The translations under genes and the position numbers were made by a program. Positions 58,403 to 64,000 of a stretch of 64,000 nucleotides of DNA are shown here, in pieces. Each line of letters begins with the position of its first letter. The stretch's first letter is position 1. Origin of the DNA: Leishmania donovani (Eukaryota; Euglenozoa; Kinetoplastea; Trypanosomatida; Trypanosomatidae); contig NC_018251.1 of assembly GCF_000227135.1 (NCBI RefSeq), positions 523,806-587,805 on the forward strand, in the 5' to 3' direction. The notes under the pieces are model-generated. The model searched no databases. It was given only the letters and a program-made list of their open reading frames with translations, and had not been told where the DNA came from.

Positions 58403-60253
58403 ATGTCGTACCTTCTGCACTCGTCATCGTACGCAGCCCCCACGGCGGCTGCCGAGCGCGACGGCCCCGCCAGAGACGCCAGGGATGGCCCCCTCAACGT
58501 TCTTCTGCGCAGAGTTCACTCTCTTCTCCACAGAGAGCCGTCTCGGGTGGCACGTGCGACTAACATCATGGGCGACGGCAGCAGTGGTAGTCTCAAGCGC
58601 ATCGAGAGACACAGCGGCGCCTCTTCTGCGAGCCGCCGCGATGTGCTGCTGTCCTTAACGCATAGCGGCGCAAGAGTGGCGCGTGCCCCCGAGGTGCCAG
58701 GCCTCATCGAGCATGGCGGCGGCTTTGCCATCCCTGCAGCTAAGAAGTCTCCCCGGCCTGCTCCTACACCGGTCGCACCTCCCACAACCAACGAATCTCC
58801 TCTTCAACGCCCCCGAAGCGCTCGGCCCGTTGACGCTGCAACAGATGCCAGCCTCTACGAGCGCGCTGCCGATTACACCGACCTGGAGGAGATACTGCGG
58901 TGCCCTCTGCCGCCGGTGCCGGGCTGTCCGACACCGTGCGCCTTCGGTAGACACTCGGTCAACTTGAGCAGCGACGGCAGCGTCACCGCAGCTGCGACTC
59001 TCTCACCGCCACCTGCGCCCTCTTCTGCACCTCAGCCACCGCTGGTGTTCCGCTGCATCGCTGCCGACTCCGACACCGGCATTTCTGTGTACAGCACCCC
59101 GGTCGAGGATTGCCCGATGCACCTCATGCGCGCCTACGCGGTGCTGCCGTGCTCGCCCGGGGATGTGCTCCAATACATGGACAACGACATTCGCCCCAGG
59201 TGGGACTCGCACTTACGTCGTAGCGCGCTGCTGCGAGAGCTGACACCACCTGAGCAGACCAAGGCGGTGGAGCGTCAGTATCGCTTGTCGACCTCCATCG
59301 GCACTGCAGGAGCGGCTGTTAGTCAGCGCAGCCCAACCAGCCTGTCAGCGCAGAGCCGTGGAGCGCTCCGCCAACGGGCATCATCCTCTTCACGTACGAC
59401 GGACGCTATCCACGGTGACTGTGGCAGCGCGTTGGTGTCTGGCCCCGCCACTGCCGCCGCCTCGTCGCCGACTGCTTTTAAGTACCTTCCGGGTCAGCGC
59501 CGCGTTGCGATCCACTACCTTGAGACACGCAGTCCCGTCCCGTTCGTGCAAGACCGTGATTTCGAAATCGTCGTCGCGGAGGAGGTGCGGTCGGACGACA
59601 CAGCGTACGTGAAAGCCTTCTCTACCCCGCTGGGCTACCACATGCCCCTCGGCCCGCATCAGTCGCGCTACGTGCGGGCAGTGGTGCTGCTCTCCGGCAT
59701 GGTGGCCCGCCCACTCGACGCCGCTCGCGTGGAGGAGGTGTTGCCGCCAGTGCTACTGCGACATCATCAAGCGGCGACTCAGCACGGCGGCATCGAGGTG
59801 GCGGGTATAGCGACAAAGAAGCCCAGTGCTTCCACCACCGTGTCTGGCGACGCGGCAGCTCGAGCGGCAAATGTGGCGGTGCCGCACCGGTACTGTGTTG
59901 TGGAGTACGTTGGTCTTGTGCACCCCATGGGCTTGCTACCTGCAGTTCTGGTCAACATGATCATCTCAGCACAACTGAACGCGATGCGTAAGATGCAGGC
60001 CTTCATCACGCAACACCCTATGTCCACCCTCCGACCGAGGAGTGCCACGCACGCGGCAACGGACGAGGCGACTGACCAGCCGCTGCAGGAGCTGCTGACG
60101 TCGCTGCAATCGCCGTCGCCCTCACCGCGCAAACGCAGTCACATGGGGAAGTCTCAAGAACGCGGCGCCGGCGCTGAGACGGCACCGCTCGCCGGATCTT
60201 GTGCCTCCTCGTGGTGGCGGCGGCAGATGCACCGCTTTGCATCGAATTTGTAA
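58403..60253 (+). CDS. START-domain lipid-binding protein
   Basis: 616 aa. START domains form a helix-grip pocket that binds a sterol or phospholipid and are found in lipid transfer and signalling proteins. The domain spans about 210-530: it opens with FRCIAADSDTGISVYS, continues MRAYAVLPCSPGDVLQYMDN and RPRWDSHLRRS (the conserved Trp after the first helix), then VAIHYLETRSPVPFVQDRDF, SRYVRAVVLLSGMV and a closing YCVVEYVGLVHPMGLLPAVL with a long final helix. Two low-complexity inserts (about 300-360 and 460-490) sit in loops. The N-terminal 200 residues are Ser/Ala/Pro-rich and carry no transmembrane segment, and the C-terminal tail is short and basic. So it is probably soluble or peripheral. 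The ligand cannot be read from sequence. Confidence 0.85.
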   Translation: MSYLLHSSSYAAPTAAAERDGPARDARDGPLNVLLRRVHSLLHREPSRVARATNIMGDGSSGSLKRIERHSGASSASRRDVLLSLTHSGARVARAPEVPGLIEHGGGFAIPAAKKSPRPAPTPVAPPTTNESPLQRPRSARPVDAATDASLYERAADYTDLEEILRCPLPPVPGCPTPCAFGRHSVNLSSDGSVTAAATLSPPPAPSSAPQPPLVFRCIAADSDTGISVYSTPVEDCPMHLMRAYAVLPCSPGDVLQYMDNDIRPRWDSHLRRSALLRELTPPEQTKAVERQYRLSTSIGTAGAAVSQRSPTSLSAQSRGALRQRASSSSRTTDAIHGDCGSALVSGPATAAASSPTAFKYLPGQRRVAIHYLETRSPVPFVQDRDFEIVVAEEVRSDDTAYVKAFSTPLGYHMPLGPHQSRYVRAVVLLSGMVARPLDAARVEEVLPPVLLRHHQAATQHGGIEVAGIATKKPSASTTVSGDAAARAANVAVPHRYCVVEYVGLVHPMGLLPAVLVNMIISAQLNAMRKMQAFITQHPMSTLRPRSATHAATDEATDQPLQELLTSLQSPSPSPRKRSHMGKSQERGAGAETAPLAGSCASSWWRRQMHRFASNL

Positions 60254-60648
60254 CTCGACGCTTGAAGGCAACGCGACGCGCACGCCAAGACAGACAAGAT
60301 GCAACGCGTAGGAGGTCAGTGGCCATCGCAGCTGGTGCCTTCGTCGGGTGCCACTGCTCCTCTCTCCCTCGGCCTCTGAGCGTGCATGGGGCTACGTGTG
60401 CGCCATGCACGCCCTTCCCCGTGACATCACAGCGAGATTTTTGGGTCGCGGCTCCGCATCTCGCGTTCACGCCTTCCCCGGAGTCGTCTGCCAAAAATGC
60501 AGCAGCGCTTTCACCTCTCACCAACTCCCGCCCCACTCCCTCCCTGCCCATACACACACACACACACACATACGCATACGCATACACAATTGAGTCGATT
60601 GCGTACACGCAGCACATTTCTTATCCCCGCACCACCGCGTGTGAGCTC
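60254..60648 (+). other. Short intergenic spacer
   Basis: 395 nt between the START and PWP1 genes, with a CT-rich block (60510-60545), a CA run (60552-60570) and an AG at 60611-60612 that may be the PWP1 acceptor. The PWP1 frame is open back to 60199 but has no ATG before 60649. Confidence 0.6.
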
Positions 60649-61989
60649 ATGTTGACCACATTCTGCTGGGTGCCCAAGGGGGCTATGAAGGCTACCCCAA
60701 TCCTGTCCACGGACACTGCTGAGCAGGCACGCTTGAAGCTGCGCCATCAGCACCCCGAATACATCGAGGAAGAGCAGCAGCAGAGGGATTCCAAGAAGAC
60801 TCGGGCCACCAGCGAGGAGGCGGAGAACGAGGACGACGACGTCGATGATGACGACGAGGACGGCCTGAACGCGAACGTCGACGAAACACTGCGCGTCTTT
60901 GCCGGTGGTGGGCCTGGCGCTCTGCTGGAGGAGGTGGAGTCGGACGACGAGGAGGAGCTGGAGGACACCACCTTGAAGCCGACGGATCTCGTCTTCACCG
61001 TGGCGTGCGCCGATGCACAGGCCCCGCGGCTGGAGATGTACGTCTACGACGAACCGGAGGATAACATGTACGTGCACCATGACATGGAGATTGCGGCGTT
61101 CCCGCTCTGCAGCTCGTGGCTGACAGACGGCACCATGTCCATGCTGGCGGTGGGGACCATGCTGCCCTTTATCGAGATTTGGGCCTTGGATGTGATGGAC
61201 TCTGTCGAGCCCGCGATCATCCTCGGCGGGTGCGAGCGGCGGTCGCATAACTACTCCAAAAGGATGCTGAAGCGGAACTTGAAGGCGGACTCGCACACGG
61301 AAGCGGTCCTCTCAGTGAAGTGGAACACAGTTGCGCAGAACATCTTCGCCTCCGGCAGCGCCGATCGCACCATCAAGCTGTGGGACCTCAACCAAGGCGG
61401 TGTCTGCCTCGGTACTTACAGCGAGCTGGAGAAGGTGCAGTCGCTTGACTGGCACGCGACAGAGGCGAACCTACTTCTCTCGGGCGGCTTCGATGCGAGC
61501 ATGGTGCTTCGTGATTGCCGCCAGCCGGACCAGACAGCGCAGCGCTACGGACTGCCAGGCATCATCGAGCATGTCGAATTTGTTCCCTCGGCCGGTGCAG
61601 CCGCAGCATCCGCACCTGTCGTAATGGCGTCGACGAGCGGGGGCCATTGGGCTGCGTTCGATACACGCATGGCAAGCAGCAATGCGGGTCACAGCCCAGT
61701 CACCTCACTCTGGCAGCTGCAGCCGCACCAGGCCGACATGACGTTTAGCTGCTCTCGACAGGTCCCAGGCCTGTTCGCGACGGGCGGAAAGGAGGGCGAG
61801 ATCGCGCTGTGGGATGGGCGAGACAGCAGCGCCGCTCCGAAGATGGTTGTCTCGCGCAGCTACAAGACGGGCTCGGTGCTCTCTCTCAGCTTTCACCCAA
61901 ACTCGCCACACATCTTGGGTGCAGGTGGCGCCTCCGGCGCACCGCTGGTGTACACCATCACCTCTGACATCTACGACGTCTTTCGGTAG
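60649..61989 (+). CDS. PWP1: PWP1-type WD40 protein (ribosome biogenesis)
   Basis: 446 aa. PWP1 is a nucleolar WD40 protein needed for large-subunit rRNA maturation in yeast and animals. The N-terminus MLTTFCWVPKGAMKATP fits the family, which starts with a short strand before an acidic stretch; here the acidic tract is about residues 60-105 (runs of D/E such as DDDVDDDDEDG). WD40 blades follow: MLAVGTMLPFIEIWALD, HTEAVLSVKWN with ASGSADRTIKLWDLNQG (234-250), VQSLDWHATEANLLLSGGFD, GGKEGEIALWDGRD and LSLSFHPNSPHILGAGGAS. The segment LGGCERRSHNYSKRMLKRN between blades is typical of PWP1. Length is close to the family norm, with little low complexity, unusual in this window. Confidence 0.88.
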   Translation: MLTTFCWVPKGAMKATPILSTDTAEQARLKLRHQHPEYIEEEQQQRDSKKTRATSEEAENEDDDVDDDDEDGLNANVDETLRVFAGGGPGALLEEVESDDEEELEDTTLKPTDLVFTVACADAQAPRLEMYVYDEPEDNMYVHHDMEIAAFPLCSSWLTDGTMSMLAVGTMLPFIEIWALDVMDSVEPAIILGGCERRSHNYSKRMLKRNLKADSHTEAVLSVKWNTVAQNIFASGSADRTIKLWDLNQGGVCLGTYSELEKVQSLDWHATEANLLLSGGFDASMVLRDCRQPDQTAQRYGLPGIIEHVEFVPSAGAAAASAPVVMASTSGGHWAAFDTRMASSNAGHSPVTSLWQLQPHQADMTFSCSRQVPGLFATGGKEGEIALWDGRDSSAAPKMVVSRSYKTGSVLSLSFHPNSPHILGAGGASGAPLVYTITSDIYDVFR

Positions 61990-63294
61990 GTGACAGAAGG
62001 GAAGAAAGATGCGGGATTCGGTTATGAGTAGCGGGAGGACGGATGCCTGCGTGGGCTCAAGGCGGTGAATCCAGTCCTCATCACGATTAAGCGACCGCGG
62101 CAGGTCGCCTCCGCTCAGCCTCCTCTTCCCCTTTCTCCCACACACTGCACACCGCTGCAGATATCGTCGCCTTCCTCCGCTTCCCTCTCGTCATTCTCGC
62201 GATTTTCTACTGCCGTGCAAGCCAGCAGATAGCTACACGCACGTACGCACGTGTAGGCGTAGTTTTGCAGACACGCGTGCCAGGGGACGTGCCGTATGCG
62301 TGCGGCGGCAGCCTTGCTAATGTGGCGCGCTTTTTCTTGCGCGTGTCTCTGCATGCAACCGCATCGCCATCTTTGTGAGCCTGCTCGGCTTTGGTGCGTC
62401 ACTGCGCCCGTGCGAGCCACGCTCCGGATCGCTGTTCTTCCCCGTCTCACCTACGTGGTCGGTGTATGGGGGCGAGATCACCCTCACCGGGGGTGTGCGT
62501 ATGCATGTGAGGGGGCATGGCTAGTGGATAGTGGCGAGGAAGAGAGGAAGGCACGGAAAAGAGGCCAATGATGATGGCTTGATGGACGGTGGGGGAGTGC
62601 TGCCATTGCTGTTGTTGAGGCAGGAGGTGCTAACGGTTAAACTCCAAGTCTATTAAGTGCGGAAGGGACGCGCGCGCGCACATACACAGTCGACGACAGT
62701 CGCAACCACCGGCATACACGAGAACGAAGCCCGTTTGGAAGAGCAGGTGGTTTCGCCAGCGAGTTCCCCCCCCTCCCCCCCGTACGCGTGTCTGCCGCAT
62801 GCGGAAGTGATGAGGGGAGCGTGAGGCGCCGGCCTGCATTGCCATGATCGCCTCGCCGATCCCTCTCCGGCCTCGTCTTTATCCACATTTCTCTTGCTGG
62901 CTCGTTTGACTTCAGGGTGAAGAGAGGAAGAAAGAGACTCACACTGAAACACTCTTCACACATCGTGTGCTTCTATATGTATGTGTGTGTGTGTGCGTGT
63001 TTGTGTGGGCCTCTCTCCCCACCTTCCGAGACACCGACGTACCCTCTCGCCTAAGCTCGCCTGAATCTTTCTCCCCGCCATGCTCACCGTCTGTGATGAA
63101 GTCTTCCCTATACTCCTTCTCCTCTCTGCACTATTCACGCTTCTCATTCTTTTCCACACGCACACACAAACCACCGCCGCCCGCTCTCCTGTGATCACTG
63201 TGCCCGACGCCCTTCCTTTCCACTGTGCAGCTCAGCTCTCTTGTTCGCTAAGTTCCACTCACTCTCCCCCCGCTTTCTCCCCCCACTCGCCACC
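61990..63294 (+). other. Intergenic spacer upstream of TCTP
   Basis: About 1.3 kb. It includes a CA-rich stretch near 62680, a GT run near 62982-62995 and, from 63155, sequence repeated exactly upstream of the second TCTP copy. No gene is seen. Confidence 0.6.
63205..63230 (+). promoter_or_regulatory. Candidate spliced-leader acceptor, TCTP copy 1
   Basis: CGCCCTTCCTTTCCACTGTGCAG with AG at 63229-63230, 65 nt before ATG 63295. It is repeated exactly at 63680-63705 upstream of copy 2, as expected for a duplicated mRNA-processing signal. Confidence 0.5.
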
Positions 63295-63465
63295 ATGAAG
63301 ATCTTCAAGGATGTGCTGACCGGCTCCGAGGTTGTCTGCGACAATGACTGCCCGTTCGACGTGGAGGGCGACATCATGTATGTGGTGAACGGCCGCTACA
63401 TCGACGTTGGTGGCGAGGACTACGGTATTTCTGCCAACGTGGACGAGGACGCTGCGGAGGGCGCG
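63295..63465 (+). CDS. TCTP: TCTP, copy 1 (interrupted by gap)
   Basis: 57 codons visible before the gap. TCTP is a conserved small calcium- and tubulin-binding protein involved in growth and stress responses, usually about 170 aa. The N-terminus MKIFKDVLTGSEVVCDN, then the MYVVNGRYIDVGGEDYGI block, is diagnostic for the family. The ATG sits in a CACCATGA context. The remaining two thirds must lie in the gap; what follows the gap is not TCTP coding sequence. The visible part is identical at the nucleotide level to copy 2, which points to recent duplication or gene conversion. Confidence 0.93.
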
Positions 63466-63564
63466 NNNNNNNNNNNNNNNNNNNNNNNNNNNNNNNNNNN
63501 NNNNNNNNNNNNNNNNNNNNNNNNNNNNNNNNNNNNNNNNNNNNNNNNNNNNNNNNNNNNNNNN
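63466..63564. other. Assembly gap (99 N) in TCTP copy 1
   Basis: A run of N inside the first TCTP gene. The number of N is too small to hold the missing coding sequence, so it is a placeholder. Confidence 1.
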
Positions 63565-63769
63565 GTGCAACACTGCATTGCGCTTGCGTGATCGCGCCTG
63601 CCACGCAATCCCCTTCCCCTAACAAAACACACACGCACACACAAACCACCGCCGCCCGCTCTCCTGTGATCACTGTGCCCGACGCCCTTCCTTTCCACTG
63701 TGCAGCTCAGCTCTCTTGTTCGCTAAGTTCCACTCACTCTCCCCCCGCTTTCTCCCCCCACTCGCCACC
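63565..63769 (+). other. Spacer between TCTP copies
   Basis: About 65 nt of unique sequence (presumably 3' flank of copy 1), then the repeated 5' flank from 63630. Translated in all frames, the unique part does not match a TCTP C-terminus. Confidence 0.7.
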
Positions 63770-63940
63770 ATGAAGATCTTCAAGGATGTGCTGACCGGCT
63801 CCGAGGTTGTCTGCGACAATGACTGCCCGTTCGACGTGGAGGGCGACATCATGTATGTGGTGAACGGCCGCTACATCGACGTTGGTGGCGAGGACTACGG
63901 TATTTCTGCCAACGTGGACGAGGACGCTGCGGAGGGCGCG
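63630..63940 (+). repeat. Direct repeat, copy 2
   Basis: Identical to 63155-63465 over 311 nt, covering the acceptor region, 5' UTR and first 57 codons of TCTP. Confidence 0.9.
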
Positions 63941-64000
63941 ACGGGCGAAGTTGCGGAGGGAAAGGAGCGCGTGGTGGATGTGGTGTACAACAACCGGTAC
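63770..64000 (+). CDS. TCTP: TCTP, copy 2 (cut by window end)
   Basis: 77 codons visible, running off the window. It is identical to copy 1 for the first 57 codons and continues TGEVAEGKERVVDVVYNNRY, the expected TCTP loop and following strand. Tandem TCTP genes with different 3' flanks are known in Leishmania (from memory), so the two copies may be distinguished by their 3' UTRs, which are not visible here. Confidence 0.93.
   Translation, partial: MKIFKDVLTGSEVVCDNDCPFDVEGDIMYVVNGRYIDVGGEDYGISANVDEDAAEGATGEVAEGKERVVDVVYNNRY

Larger units (their letters stand above)
63155..63465 (+). repeat. Direct repeat, copy 1 (TCTP 5' flank and 5' coding)
   Basis: 311 nt identical to 63630-63940: 140 nt of 5' flank plus the first 171 nt of the coding region. 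The left boundary is where the two copies diverge; the right end is set by the gap. Confidence 0.9.

Noticed and set aside
1..64000. CRISPR arrays, bacterial operons, tRNA or rRNA genes, strand-switch region
   Set aside because: None seen. The gene style is kinetoplastid throughout, and all supported genes are on the + strand.

Overview
The window looks like nuclear DNA from a trypanosomatid, most likely Leishmania (species not resolved). Every convincing gene lies on the + strand. The reading frames are long, intron-free, GC-rich and full of Ala/Ser/Thr/Gly low-complexity inserts. They are separated by 0.4-4.5 kb pyrimidine-rich spacers carrying CA/GT/TA microsatellites, and several starts are preceded by a polypyrimidine tract plus AG of the kind used for spliced-leader trans-splicing. 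This is the interior of one polycistronic transcription unit: no strand switch, no rRNA or tRNA, and no bacterial-type promoters or operons. From memory, MLH1 and a tandem TCTP locus both lie on Leishmania chromosome 24, which would fit, but I could not check this.

Layout. 1-291: 3' end of a membrane-anchored protein. 1334-5443: MLH1 mismatch-repair protein. 7478-17302: giant kinesin (3274 aa). 17988-20729: low-complexity hypothetical protein. 20730-25200: a gene-poor island with frameshifted coding remnants (possibly the C-terminus of a VPS13-like lipid-transfer protein), then an ingi/L1Tc-clade (SIDER-like) retroposon interrupted by a 370-N assembly gap. 25201-26814: mitochondrial CitE/CLYBL-like lyase. 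27601-29427: STE11/MEKK-like kinase with an N-terminal zinc ribbon. 31733-41851: giant ABCC-type transporter (3372 aa) whose two nucleotide-binding domains both carry altered catalytic motifs. 43132-45570: probable mitochondrial hypothetical protein. 46823-55582: giant WD40 protein (2919 aa). 56797-56916 and 57449-57823: two candidate small genes. 58403-60253: START-domain lipid-binding protein. 60649-61989: PWP1-type WD40 ribosome-biogenesis factor. 63295-64000: two tandem copies of TCTP, the first broken by a 99-N gap and the second cut by the window end.

The genes do not form a functional pathway, as expected in kinetoplastids, where neighbours are co-transcribed but regulated after transcription through their UTRs. 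The most interesting items are the doubly degenerate ABC transporter, the roughly 480-residue spacing inside the kinesin motor core, the retroposon next to gene remnants, the undersized TCTP gap, and the two small ORFs that sit just behind good splice-acceptor signals.
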